NCBI GenBank assembly: GCA_015179045.1
Contig: WHUZ01000126.1
Span: forward strand, 62,001-126,000
Direction of reading: 5' to 3'
Origin: Kalaharituber pfeilii
Taxonomy: Eukaryota; Ascomycota; Pezizomycetes; Pezizales; Pezizaceae
DNA length: 64,000 nt
Part shown: in pieces, positions 1-10,173 of the stretch
How positions within the stretch are numbered: the first letter of the stretch is position 1
Layout of the letters: each line of letters opens with the position of its first letter
Translations under genes and position numbers: made by a program
The notes under the pieces: generated by a model
Database searches by the model: none
Told to the model about the DNA's origin: nothing
What the model saw: the letters and a program-made list of their open reading frames with translations, nothing else

Positions 1-177
1 CCTGCAATCAATGAATCCAACAGGCCGTGATCTGTATTGGACTGAAACCGCCTCGACCTTACGTAAATGCCCTGCCATGGCGAACAGCTACAAGCGGGGT
101 CACGTGAAATAAAAAAAAAGAAAAAAAAGACCTTACGTAAATGGCCTGGCCTGGCCTGTTGGATTCATTGCCTGCAA
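1..177. repeat. short inverted and direct repeats at window edge
   Basis: An 18-bp sequence at 9-26 (ending AACAGGCC) recurs as its exact reverse complement at 153-170. A direct repeat around CCTTACGTAAATG occurs near 57-69 and 130-142, with an A-rich tract between. A related AACAGGCCAGGCC stretch lies near 6418-6434. This looks like the edge of a dispersed repeat whose left part is outside the window. No coding signal is visible. Confidence 0.5.
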
Positions 178-799
178 TACCTGTCAAATTCAGCTTATTC
201 TTCCTCATCTCACACTATCGAGTGGGCCCTACCATACCTGTCAAATTCATCTGATTCTACCTCAGTTCGTTCTGCCTTATCCCATCTCGTACCTCGGGCA
301 TCCCATACTGATCTCATATTTGCACCGTACGCTCGGGCCGGCCATACCTGTCAAATTCAGCTCATTCTACCGCATCTCGCACCGTCAGCCCCGGTGGGCC
401 ATATGTGTCAAACTCAGCTCATTCTACTGCATCTTGCACTGTTGGAACGAGCTGGCTATATGTGTCCAATTCAGCTCATTCCACATCATCTCGTGCCAAC
501 AGCCCCGGGCCTGCAATGCGTATGAGATTCAACTCATTCTGGCTCATCTCATGCCGTCGAATAGGGCCTACCAAACCTGTCCAGTCCAGCTCATTCTGCA
601 GCATCTCGTGCCGGCAGGATACCTGTCAAATTCAGCTCATTGTGCCTGATCTCACGCTGTCAGGTCAGGCCGGCTATACGTGCCAAATTCAGCTTATTCT
701 GCCTCATCTCGTGGGCCGGCCATACCTGTCAACTTTCTCACACCGTCGAGTTGGGCCTTCCATGCCTATCAAATTCCGCACACTCCACCTCATCTCACG
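178..799 (+). repeat. degenerate ~57-bp tandem array, left arm
   Basis: About eleven imperfect units of roughly 45-58 bp, each carrying a core close to CTGTCAAATTCAGCTCATTC followed by a variant of TACCTCATCTCGCACCGTCG and a GC-rich spacer ending GGCCATAC. The usual unit is near 57 bp, a multiple of three, so all frames give long repetitive open frames that are not genes. The array is cut at 800-808 by the Mutator-like element and resumes at 2760. The same unit is found in the opposite orientation at 3165-4462. Confidence 0.8.
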
Positions 800-808
800 G
801 CGGTAGGT

Positions 809-2750
809 CGGAACCTCTCCGGACAGGCAGATTCTGCCCGCCGCTCTCGGACCTCATCAGACGATAAACTTTACGCCATGACACTGTGACACAGGTACCA
901 ACATTGTGGGTAGGTAGATCAAATGTTGGTACTTGTTACCAGCATTTAGTGATGCAAACTAGAGGCTGGGCATAGTCCGTGCGAGAGGTCAGTGACCTGG
1001 TGTGGCAACAGGGTATCTTCTCTGTTGAGAGGACAGTTTACAGCAGCGTTTCTCTTGGGAGCCTGGTGTGGTGGTAACCACGGTACCGATGGAAAGAATA
1101 AGGCCATACGCGGGCCGGAGCGGTAGGGCCACATGATGACACATGGGAAGAAAATTATGATTAAGAAGCGAGATATGTATGTATAGGTTCAGTTGGAAGG
1201 CGAAGGTGGCCTATAAATTGTACGTAGATAGGACTATGTGGAAGGAGATGGATGGAAACATACATGGAGACAGGCATACACGGAGATATACAGATATGGA
1301 CAGACATGGACACGCAGAGACAAGACAATTGAAGACCCTTTCCTTGACATTTGATCATTGAGGTCGCCCTTGAGGCTTCGTTCCACCAGCTCTAGATACC
1401 GGTACCCGTGCGAAACAGTGGATGCTGTTGAGCCGTCATCACACTGGGTAAATAGCAATGTAGCCACAGCCTTTCAACCAACGCATGCTATTACAGCAAC
1501 AAATTATTTTTTTTTTTTTATTTTTTTTTTATATCAATACTCGCTTGCCGCCCAATGGGCTATGGCGAGGGTTTTATTAAAAGAAATGAAAACTGCGTCT
1601 AACTACCCCTAACTACATGTATTACCCGCGAAACTCCTCCATGGTGCGGGTGACAGGCCCGGTATGTCCTACTTCCGTCCCCTCTCCGACTCATACCGGA
1701 CCGACCTTAACCAACGTCCCCGAGCCTCACCCTCCCAACCTCAGTCCCCTTCTCCAAGTAAACTACCGCCGAGCTGGTTTTCTTTCCTTCCTCAACCAGC
1801 AAACCGCAACAAATGCTGGTAACCAGTAGTATTACTTACTGTACCAATACACGTTTCCATGTCACAACAAGCTTGGACCATTGTTTGAATTGCAGACAAT
1901 TCCAATCACTTTAATTCATCCTAGATGGCTATTAAATACATCAACCAAACCTACAGCATCAATGTCTCAAGATGCCGGATTGTGACCATTGCGAACGGCT
2001 GGAATATTGACCCATGGTCAAACGGCGCCAGCTGGATTCTCAACTTCACATATTCTAGTGGGGTAACCTATTTTTTTTTTGTCTCTGCCATAGGATTGTA
2101 GCTTCTATGCGGAACAAAATTATTTAAACAGAGTAATATTATGCTAATCTTTCTAGTGAAGAATTCAAGCCTGTCAAGCGGCGTAGCTCATCCAGCAGTT
2201 TCAAAATTGTCAGGCTTTGCAGGATATCTTAAAGCTTTTACTACATACACGTGCGCCTCAATTGCACACCCTCAAAATGCACTGCACTGCAAACGAATAA
2301 GCTCTTGTCCATCTGGAGTAGTGTGCTCCTAATGTAAGATCCTACGAGCACGAGACAGCGCAAGACGAAGCCTACCAGCAGTGACCGAACTGATAAGCAA
2401 GTAATATGACAGAGTGAGGTACTACAGGAAACCCAAAATTTCATTTTTGTTTCTTCATCTGCGCATTAATTCAGATCTATTTTTCCATTTTTCATTTTTT
2501 ACTTAACTGAGTAATCATGCATTCAAACTAGTAGATCACAGCATGGGCCGACATTTGGTAGCCAGTGGGCACGGTACGCACTTACGTCACTAGTCCAATG
2601 TAAAACTTGTCTTGCCATATGCCTGTACCAACAATTGATCATACCTACCCCATAATGTTGGTACCTGTGTCACAGTGTCATGGCGTAAAGTTTATCGTCT
2701 GATGAGGTCCGGGAGCGGCAGGCAGAATCTGCCTGTCCGGAGAGGTTCCG
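809..2750. mobile_element. Mutator-like element (MULE), non-autonomous
   Basis: Long terminal inverted repeats, left 809-932 and right 2625-2750, are about 90% or more identical by eye and begin CGGAACCTCTCCGG. The element is flanked on both sides by an identical 9-bp direct repeat, GCGGTAGGT, at 800-808 and 2751-2759. A 9-bp target duplication with TIRs over 100 bp is the hallmark of the Mutator superfamily. The 1.7-kb interior has only short open frames with no transposase-like sequence, so the copy is non-autonomous and would need a transposase from elsewhere. The interior contains a poly(T)-linked retroposon tail (1507-1571). The near-identity of the TIRs and the perfect duplication suggest recent insertion. 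It sits inside the 57-bp array. Confidence 0.78.
1507..1571 (-). repeat. poly(A)-tailed retroposon 3' end, copy A
   Basis: On the + strand a T-tract (1507-1530) is followed by a core at 1531-1571 containing CGCCCAATGGGCTATGGCGA. The same core next to a T-tract occurs at 6247-6345, and in reverse at 6598-6659. Read on the minus strand this is a unique 3' segment ending in poly(A), as left by LINE-mobilised retroposons. The family assignment is inference. Confidence 0.5.
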
Positions 2751-2759
2751 GCGGTAGGT

Positions 2760-2880
2760 GGGGCCTGCTATACCTATAAAATTGAGCTCATTCATCCTCA
2801 CCTAAGGCCGTGGGGCCGGACCTGCCATATCTATTAAATTCAATGCTCGCGAGGGAGACCTGTCATACTTTTTAAGTTAA
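2760..2880 (+). repeat. 57-bp array, continuation right of the MULE
   Basis: Two to three more degraded units in the same orientation as 178-799 (for example ATTGAGCTCATTCATCCTCA near 2781 and a TTAAATTCAATGCTC unit). This confirms that the MULE split one array. Confidence 0.6.
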
Positions 2881-3164
2881 GCTCAGGTTGCAGAACTACT
2901 TAGCACTTCAGCCCTTCAGCTTATGTACAAGCTTTATCAAATGCGACTGGGTTCAATCCGGCGCGAGGCGTAACCAGCAGTACTTACGACGAGTGGCCGC
3001 GATTCCTGTGTAGGGATATATATCGGAGTGCTAGAAGGAGTATAATGAGTTGCGAGGGGGTCAGGGTCAGCTGCACGTGTACGAGTACTGGCATATAGTA
3101 TGTTGAGTGCCCGTATAGGACCGGAGCTGGAGGGTCTTGGGCGAGGGGTCCGGGTTGGATTATT
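2881..3164. other. non-repetitive spacer between opposed arrays
   Basis: No repeat unit and no convincing gene. A long minus-strand open frame crosses it, but its upstream two-thirds is translated 57-bp array. Nothing recognisable. Confidence 0.4.
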
Positions 3165-3676
3165 ACAGAATTTGACACATATAGCTAGCCCGTCCCAACG
3201 GTGCAAGATGCGGTAGAATGAGCTGAATTTGACAGGTATGGCTGACCCGAGCCTACGGTGCAAATATGAGATGAGTTTGAGAGGTACGGCATGTCCGAGG
3301 TACGAGATGGGATGAGGTAGAATGAGCTGAACTTGATACATATGGCAGCCCCGACCTGCTAGCGTGAGATGAGGTGGAATGAGCTGCATTTCATACGTAT
3401 GGCAGTCCCGACCTGACGGCATGAGAGGAGGTAGAATGAGCTGAATTTGAGGTGTATGGCATGTCTGAGCCGAAGCACGAGAAGATGCGGAATGAGCTGA
3501 ATTTGATAGATGTGGCAGAACGAGCTGAGGTAGAATCAGCTGAATTTGACAGGTATGGTAGGGCCCACTCGATGGCGCCGTCAGATGAGGAAGAATAAGC
3601 TCAATTTGACAGGTATTGCAGGCCCAACGTGATGGCGTAGAATGAGCTGAATTTGACAGGTATGGCAGATCTGACC
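3165..3676 (-). repeat. 57-bp array, right arm (inverted)
   Basis: Units read AGAATGAGCTGAATTTGACA followed by a GGTATGGCA-type spacer, the reverse complement of the left-arm unit. About nine units with variable spacers. Open frames across it are repeat translations. Confidence 0.8.
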
Positions 3677-3678
3677 TA

Positions 3679-4019
3679 GTGAGCGGCACGAGCTAGCTCG
3701 AGCCGAGCTGGAGGGTGAGCTCGAGCCAGCTCGTGGGTAAGTGAGCTCGGCTCGAGCCTAGATTGATTATATATATAATATTGACAAACTAAATCAAGCT
3801 AAGCTAAATTTTCATCTTTCTCACTACTATCAGCTAAATTGAGCATTTCGAAGTTGTTGGTAGGTCAGAATGAGCTCCAAGGCTCTAATTATTACTATAT
3901 TAGGTATTTACAGTTTATGAAACCTTGCACTGGCTGAGCATTTTAGCGAGCTGGCAAGAAAAACACTAGCATGATCTTGGCTCGTTTGAGCTCGAGCTGG
4001 CTCGGCTCGTGCCGCTCAC
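3679..4019. mobile_element. 341-bp TA-flanked MITE-like insertion in the array
   Basis: Ends are inverted repeats: left GTGAGCGGCACGAG and right CTCGTGCCGCTCAC, followed inward by related AGCTCGAGC/GAGCCGAGC stretches. TA dinucleotides flank both ends (3677-3678 and 4020-4021), as expected for Tc1/mariner-type insertion. An imperfect AGATCTGAC / AGATTCTGAC also lies just outside, so another superfamily is possible. The interior is AT-rich and non-coding. It interrupts the inverted 57-bp array, so it is younger than the array. Confidence 0.6.
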
Positions 4020-4021
4020 TA

Positions 4022-4462
4022 AGATTCTGACCCGTCGGCGTAAGAAGTGGTAGAACGAGCTGAGCTAGGATGAGCTGAATTGACATGTAGAGCTAGCCCG
4101 ACCCGACAGTGCGTGATGAGGTGACATTTGACACGTATGGCCGGCCCGACCCAACGGCATCAGATGAGGTGAACTTGACAGCAATAGAGGGCTCGACCTG
4201 CCAGCATGAGATGAGGCACAATGAGCTGAACTTGACAGGTTTGGCAGGCCCTATTCGACGGTGTGAGATGAGGTAGAATGAGCTCAATTTGACAGGAATA
4301 GCAGATCCGAGCCGACGGCGTGAGGGGAGGTAGAATGAGCTCAATTTCACATGAATTGCATGCCCGACTTGACGGCATGAGCTGAATTTGACACATATAG
4401 CAGGCCCGACCCGATGGTGCAAGATGAGGTGGAATAAGATGAATTTGACACGTATGGCCGGC
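4022..4462 (-). repeat. 57-bp array, right arm continued
   Basis: About eight further inverted units with the GAGCTGAATTTGACA core. It ends abruptly where the 12-bp minisatellite begins. Confidence 0.78.
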
Positions 4463-4941
4463 CCTAGCCATTTCAGCAGCCATTTCAGCAGCCATTTCAG
4501 CAGCAGTTTTAGCAGCGATTTCGGTAGCCCTTTCAGTAGCCATTTCAGCGGCCATTTCAGTAGCCATTTCACCAGCCATTTCACCAACCATTTCACCAGC
4601 CATTTCGGCAGCCATTTCGGCAGCCATTTCAGTAGCCGTGTTGGCAGCCATTACACCAGCCATTTCAGCATCCATTTCGGTAGCCATTTCGGCAGCCATT
4701 TCGGTAGCCATTTCGGTAGCCATTTCAGCATCCATTTCGGTAGCCATTTCGGCAGCCATTTCAGCATCTTTCAGTAGCCGTGTTGGCAGCCATTATACCA
4801 GCCATTTCAGCATCCATTTCGGTAGCCATTTCGGTAGCCATTTGAGCATCCATTTCGGTAGCCATTTCGGCAGCCATTTCAGCATCCATTTCGGTAGCCA
4901 TTTCGGCAGCCATTTCGGCAGCCATTTTGGTAGCCGACAGT
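4463..4941. repeat. 12-bp minisatellite, unit GCCATTTCRGYA
   Basis: Roughly 38 units of 12 bp, mostly GCCATTTCAGCA, GCCATTTCGGCA and GCCATTTCGGTA, with a few variants. A segment containing AGTAGCCGTGTTGGCAGCC occurs at 4631 and again at 4773, showing a secondary duplication of about 142 bp. Because the unit is a multiple of three, both strands stay open: the minus strand reads repeated MAAE/MATE/MDAE tetrapeptides and the plus strand GSHF/SIHF. There is no start context, conserved domain or intron, so I call it a repeat and not a gene. Confidence 0.85.
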
Positions 4942-5054
4942 TGTTCTGAGCCGACGTCTGGTCTTGGCATTTTGACCGAATTGGGACGAAAATCACTGGG
5001 CAGCTTGTAATCAACCCATACACTTCTTAGCAAGCTGAGTTCGCTCCTGAGCAA

Positions 5055-6011
5055 TATCTACTAGTTTACTAGTTTATACTGAATACTATAGAATATATAC
5101 TTATTTTTCTATCTATTATAAGTAATAAGTAGTTTATAACTATATTTTGTAAGTATATTTTGTAAGTAGTTACATAATTATCAAAGCATGAAACCCCGCT
5201 CTGTCAGTGCCTGTTTACGACAGGGCTAAGGCAATCAGCCACCAAAGTACAATAAGCTTGCCACTGAGCCCCACCAAGCCCACCGCCGTTCGTACGCAGA
5301 CCACGCAGCAGGATCTCATCCTGATATTTTCATGGTAAGCAACATTCATGTCCATGATTCGCACCTCGTCCAATATGACACATAGTGAGACTGTCCAGCC
5401 TGCAGTTGATGGTACTGTATATCACCACTACCTATGGCCGATCGATGGATCAGTGTACTGTACGTAGTACTAGCCTCATCCCCGTGTAGTACTGTAGCAG
5501 TGGCCTCGTGCTGCTCGCTGGCTTTGGCTAACTGAGATGACTTGGCCGGTTCGGCCTGCTGGGTGGCAACGGTGGCAACATCCCATGTCTTGTCCTTTGG
5601 TTGCATTAGTGCACGCATACAAGAGATGTATTTCAGACACATAAAAGTGCTACCTCGAGCAGAATAAGTGCTATGCATATATCTCTTCGCCAAGCGGCAG
5701 CTACAAGTAGGTTAACGCACGTGACCAAACGGGCGCACGGTACCTACCCTTCTAGGTACTTAACAGGTGCCTCTATGGGACACAGCTAGCCTCGTGCCCG
5801 ACAGGTACATAGGCAGGTTGGCCAACAGGCTGTTCGCTAATGACAACATCCAGCGTTGGCGGGTCCTCTCTTGTCACAGGATGTGTAGAGTAAATAGGAT
5901 ATAAAGCGACGAGCGGGTATGACGGCGGGAAGGACTCGTATGCAGGGTCAACCAGGAGAAGAGGCGTCCCTGAGCAATGTCCCTGAAAAGAAAATTTTGA
6001 TTTCTGGCTGG
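5055..6011. other. AT-rich spacer, no gene seen
   Basis: 5055-5180 is strongly AT-rich with repeated TAGTTTAT/TAAGTAT motifs. The rest has ordinary composition. Minus-strand open frames at 5346-5693 and 5773-6027 resemble no family I know and have no splice or start support. Confidence 0.4.
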
Positions 6012-6246
6012 TACCGTATTCACTCACTTAAGAGGTAAAACACAAACGTGCGCTAGTGTGGTCTTGGCAGAACTTCAGGCGCTATTAATTGCGCTAGCGC
6101 GCTCTTTGGTGCAAGATTGGTATTACTAAGTACAGGAATGCAATTATATGTTAGCACTGGTCTTTGCCCCTCTTGGCAGCACCCAGTGCCCGTCTAGCTA
6201 CGAGAACAAGAACAACCATGCTCCACTTCTGCCACAGTACGGAATT

Positions 6247-6345
6247 TTTTTTTTTCATTTTTTTTTTTTTTTTTTTTCATTTATATATATATATATATAT
6301 ATCATTGCTCACATGCCGCCCTGTAGGCTATGGTGAGATTAAGTA
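6247..6345 (-). repeat. poly(A)-tailed retroposon 3' end, copy B
   Basis: A long T-tract, then (AT)n, then a core CATGCCGCCCTGTAGGCTAT GGTGAG ending near a AAGTACATGA motif. It matches copy A and copy C. It lies inside the 6014-7090 element. Confidence 0.5.
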
Positions 6346-6597
6346 CATGAGGAAGTAAAAGGAATAACAAAGGCAAAGAAGGAAAAGAAATAACTAAGTG
6401 ATGTCCAAAATGAATTCAACAGGCCAGGCCAGGCCGTGAGGGCCGCCTGGACCGGCCCAAGTAGCCTGAAACAAACAGGCCAACCAGGCCAGTTCAAGCC
6501 AACCATTTGAGTATTTAAATGAGTAGAATCTTCCATATATCTAGATTTTTAAACAGCAGCGGTCTACGACTTAAGTCAAGTATGTATCATGTACCTA

Positions 6598-6659
6598 AAT
6601 CCTCGCCATAGCCCATAGGGTGGTATGCAAGTAATGATATTTAAAAAAAAAAAAAAAAA
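6598..6659 (+). repeat. poly(A)-tailed retroposon 3' end, copy C
   Basis: CTCGCCATAGCCCATAGGGT followed by a GTATGCAAGTAATGATAT-like stretch and a run of A to 6659. It is the reverse complement arrangement of copies A and B, so the sense strand here is plus, with a genuine 3' poly(A). Confidence 0.5.
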
Positions 6660-7090
6660 GTATGTATCGCACTTTGTATTCAAGTATATATACTAACAAA
6701 TATTTTAGAAATGACGGACCTTCCAGACAATACAATAGACGGGACTCAATTCTTTGATTCTTCTTTCTCCCCGCACTATCTTTTTTTTTTTTTTTATTTC
6801 AGTGCTCGCATCCCGGTCAGTAAGGAAAAGCTCTTCCCCATAACATACTCGATATAGAATATCTCCTACTCTTCAGTACCCAAAAGCCAGTCTATCAATC
6901 ACCCTGATCCAGTCTCCTACTTCAGCACTCAGATCCTTCATAATATCAGTCTCCATGGTGTTGAGGTTAGCATCAATGTAATTTGGGGATCGTCACGTGC
7001 CTTGCGTAATACACGTGCACTGGCGCTAAGAGGCTTGCCAAGACCGCCATAACGCGCGTTTGTGTTTGCCTCTTAAGTGAGTGAATACGG

Positions 7091-8461
7091 TAGTTTAAGA
7101 TGGGTTGGTACTTGTGAGACAAGCAAGGGAAAAGTCATCCACAAGTTAACTTCAGCCTGGTGTAAACCTCTCCAAATCCATACCAAGAAAAACGTTGCAT
7201 CTTCCGAACGCCCTGGCACACTAGGCCCCCGGTGACGGGTAAGAGCTGTTTGGGATCCTCCACAGATCGATCTGCGGCGTCTTGCACCGCCTCATCCTAT
7301 GCAGTCTACCCTCAACGGTGAAGCCCGGGAAGGCTCCGTTGTGAATCTGGTGAGTTTAAAGTTAAGGTACCAGTAGGTACCAGATGCCCATCAACCACGC
7401 CGAGCTCGTGCCAGCCGGCCTAAACCCTGCCCTGCTCAAAGGAGGGAGTGGCACCCCGACTGTCACTTCTGCGACAGGGAAACTGATGCCCCCCTCCCCT
7501 CCTTCTCTATTCTGTCGGCAGCAGTGCACCTGCTCTGGCGATGCCCAGCCCTGTGTCTCGCAGAAAAAAAAATTGAGAACCTGCCCACACATGCAAAGGC
7601 CCCAGAATTTCTTAGATTGGCCCTCTCCAGGGTGCATCAGGTCGAGAGAAGTATGGATGCGCGTCTGGTGCTACGGCCCAATGACTGGCGGCCCCAGGCC
7701 ACTCCCCTCCTGCCCTCCTGCTGCGCCTGTCTCTCTCTCTCTCACGTCGCCTTTCCCCTCTTTGACATGCCCGCCTGATTGGCCCGCCCGCTCGCCGGCA
7801 CCAACGCAACACCACCTCCACCACCTCCACCACCTCCACCACCACCACAATCTGCACTGCAACTGTCTCCACCCCCCCCCTCCCCCCCGCTAGCGACTAA
7901 AATTCTTCCACTTTTTCAGAACAAGAAAAGCGCTCCTCACACCTCACCAACCACCACCACCCAGCCAGCAATCCCCCTCTGCTGCTTCCTTTGTTTTCTG
8001 GCTCTTCTCTTTCAATCTTCTTTCTCGATCATCTTCAGCATCTCGCAGCTTTTGGGCGTTTGAACGGTCGAAATTTTCCTCTTCCTCTTCCTTATCCTCT
8101 TCCTCTTCTCTTCCTCTTCTACAGCTTTTTCATTTTCTCTTTTCCTAGTTCCCTTTCGACTGTTCTCCGTGTGGTTTTCGACTTGAAATCAGCGTCCTTT
8201 GTCTCGTTGAATCCACTCTTTCCCTGACTTGGTTACTTCCTCACGTTCAACTGCAGCCTTCCCCGCAGACCAAGAATAGTTTGTGCTATTATTCTAAGTT
8301 AAGGTCAAATTTGAAATGTAAAGAAACCTCCTCATTTCCTTTTTTCCAGTTTTCTTTATTCCCTTCCTATTCATTTTAAGCTTCTTTTCAGCCTTCTATT
8401 TGAGTTTGAGTGTGAGACTGAACAATTCTTCGTCTTCAAAGAATTCCGTACGTCTATCAAG
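7091..8461. other. upstream region and probable 5' leader of the Pub1-like gene
   Basis: A (CCACCT/CCACCA)n microsatellite lies at about 7808-7850 and C-runs around 7865-7885. From 7960 to 8450 the plus strand is strongly pyrimidine-rich (CTCTTCC, TTTTC tracts), typical of a fungal core promoter and leader. Open frames here are low-complexity and no family is recognised. Confidence 0.45.
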
Positions 8462-10173
8462 ATGCCTGGCGACAACGGAAACCAAACTGCTGCTCCTAAT
8501 AATGTACTTCTACCCCTAGCCCCAGTGCTTACTTGCTATAAGCCCGGGAATGCATCTTAATCTCGAGATGGTGTACAGAACAATAACAATTCGTCGTCCC
8601 ACATGCCTCCTCCTCCTCTCCCCCCGGTCATTATACCCAGAACACTAATCCCATTCCGACCGCCATAACATCTCCCATGTCCGGTATCCAGTCTCCTACA
8701 TCTACAGGGGGGTTTGTCCGTAGGGCTGCACCAGAGCCAAACAAAAGGGCTTTGTACGTTGGGGGCCTGGACCCCAGAGTAACTGAGGACGTTCTGAAGC
8801 AGATTTTCGAAACCACTGGTCATGTGCAGAACGTCAAGATCATTCCTGACAAGAACGTACGATTTTCTACCATGACTCCCCATAATGCTCCTAGCACAAA
8901 TCTGACTGCGAATAGGCAAAAGGATACAACTATGGTTTCATTGAGTACGATGACCCAGGTGCGGCGGAGAGGGCAATGGCAACTTTGAACGGGAGAAGAG
9001 TCCATCAATCAGTAAGACTGAATGTCCCATGAAATACGACGAACGGGCTTGGCTCATGAATTATTATAGGAAATTAGGGTGAACTGGGCTTATCAAAGTA
9101 ACACACAGAACAAAGAGGACACGACAAATCATTTCCATATCTTTGTTGGTGACCTCTCTAACGAAGTCAATGACGAGGTCCTGCTACAAGCCTTCTCGGC
9201 GTTTGGCTCTGTTTCTGAGGCTCGCGTGATGTGGGACATGAAGACCGGACGATCGCGTGGTTACGGATTTGTGGCATTTCGAGATCGCGCAGATGCCGAA
9301 AAGGCATTAAGCAGTATGGATGGTGAATGGCTTGGTTCTCGTGCTATTCGATGCAATTGGGCCAACCAAAAGGGACAACCATCTATTTCCCAGCAGGCTG
9401 CGATAGCTGCGATGGGGATGACTCCAACTACTCCTTACGGGCATCATCACTTTCCTACCCACGGGGTTAATAGCTACGACATGATTGTTGGACAAACTCC
9501 ACAATGGCAAAACCACGTGCTACGTAGGAAATTTAACCCCTTATACTACTCAGCAAGACTTGGTTCCGTTGTTTCAAAACTTCGGTTATGTCGTAGAAAC
9601 GCGGTTCCAAGCAGACCGCGGATTTGCCTTTGTCAAGATGGACACTCACGAGAACGCTGCCATGGCCATCTGCCAGCTTTCTGGATACATAGTGAATGGC
9701 AGACCACTCAAGTGCAGTGTAAGTATTCTGCTGCTATCTCTTAACCTACAGCCAAGATTAGCTTTTGCTGACCTGAAATACAGTGGGGCAAGGATAGGCC
9801 ACCAACTGGTCAATACGATGGTTACTCACCTCAACAACCTCAAACTCCACAGTACCCCCCAAATACGCCTTCTGCCTTCTACCCACAGTATGGTGGACCT
9901 ATGACCCCCCAGGGACCCCCTGGCTCATCCGCTGGACCAAACCACCCTGGTGCCCACGGGCATCCTCAATCACCATCTGGGCCAGCTACCGCCGGAAGGT
10001 GGCAGGATCAATCTCAAGGATTTGGTGGCCCTAATGCGCAAGGTGGTTATGGAAATGTTCCTCAATCTGCTGGTGGTTACGGCCGTGGGAATGGAGCAAA
10101 TCAGGGATGGGGAAATCAAGCCGCTGGTGGGTTTGGGAACGTTGGAAATGGTTTTGGCGCGTATGCTCAGTAA
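8462..10173 (+). CDS. PUB1: Pub1/TIA-1-type RNA-binding protein, three RRMs (two frame breaks in this sequence)
   Basis: A nuclear-cytoplasmic poly(U)/AU-rich RNA-binding protein of the Pub1/TIA-1/Csx1 family, which affects mRNA stability and stress granules. Exons: 8462-8503, 8579-8856, 8916-9011, 9070-9718, 9784-10173. RRM1 begins [20 protein letters not shown] and ends [13 protein letters not shown] across introns 2 and 3. RRM2 starts [14 protein letters not shown] and has [11 protein letters not shown]3 has [15 protein letters not shown] and [10 protein letters not shown] Gly/Asn/Gln-rich tail ends GFGAYAQ. About 484 aa when intact. Two single-base frame breaks are visible: one C too few in the C-run at 8620-8625 (proline-rich N-terminus) and one A too many in CAAAACC near 9507-9510, just before RRM3. 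No intron can absorb the second. Both sit in homopolymers of an otherwise perfectly conserved gene, so sequence error is more likely than decay. Confidence 0.9.

Larger units (their letters stand above)
6014..7090. mobile_element. 1.08-kb Tc1/mariner-like inverted-repeat element
   Basis: Terminal inverted repeats of about 56 bp (6014-6070 and 7034-7090) start CCGTATTCACTCACTTAAGA and differ at only a few positions. The element is flanked by TA on both sides (6012-6013, 7091-7092), the target duplication of Tc1/mariner elements. No transposase frame is visible inside, so it is a non-autonomous derivative. The interior carries two oppositely oriented poly(T/A)-linked retroposon tails (6247-6345 and 6598-6659), a GGCCAGGCC-rich stretch at about 6421-6500 and another T-tract near 6781. 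Confidence 0.68.

Noticed and set aside
2937..3689. 250-codon minus-strand open frame
   Set aside because: A translation of the 57-bp array; the unit length keeps frames open by chance.
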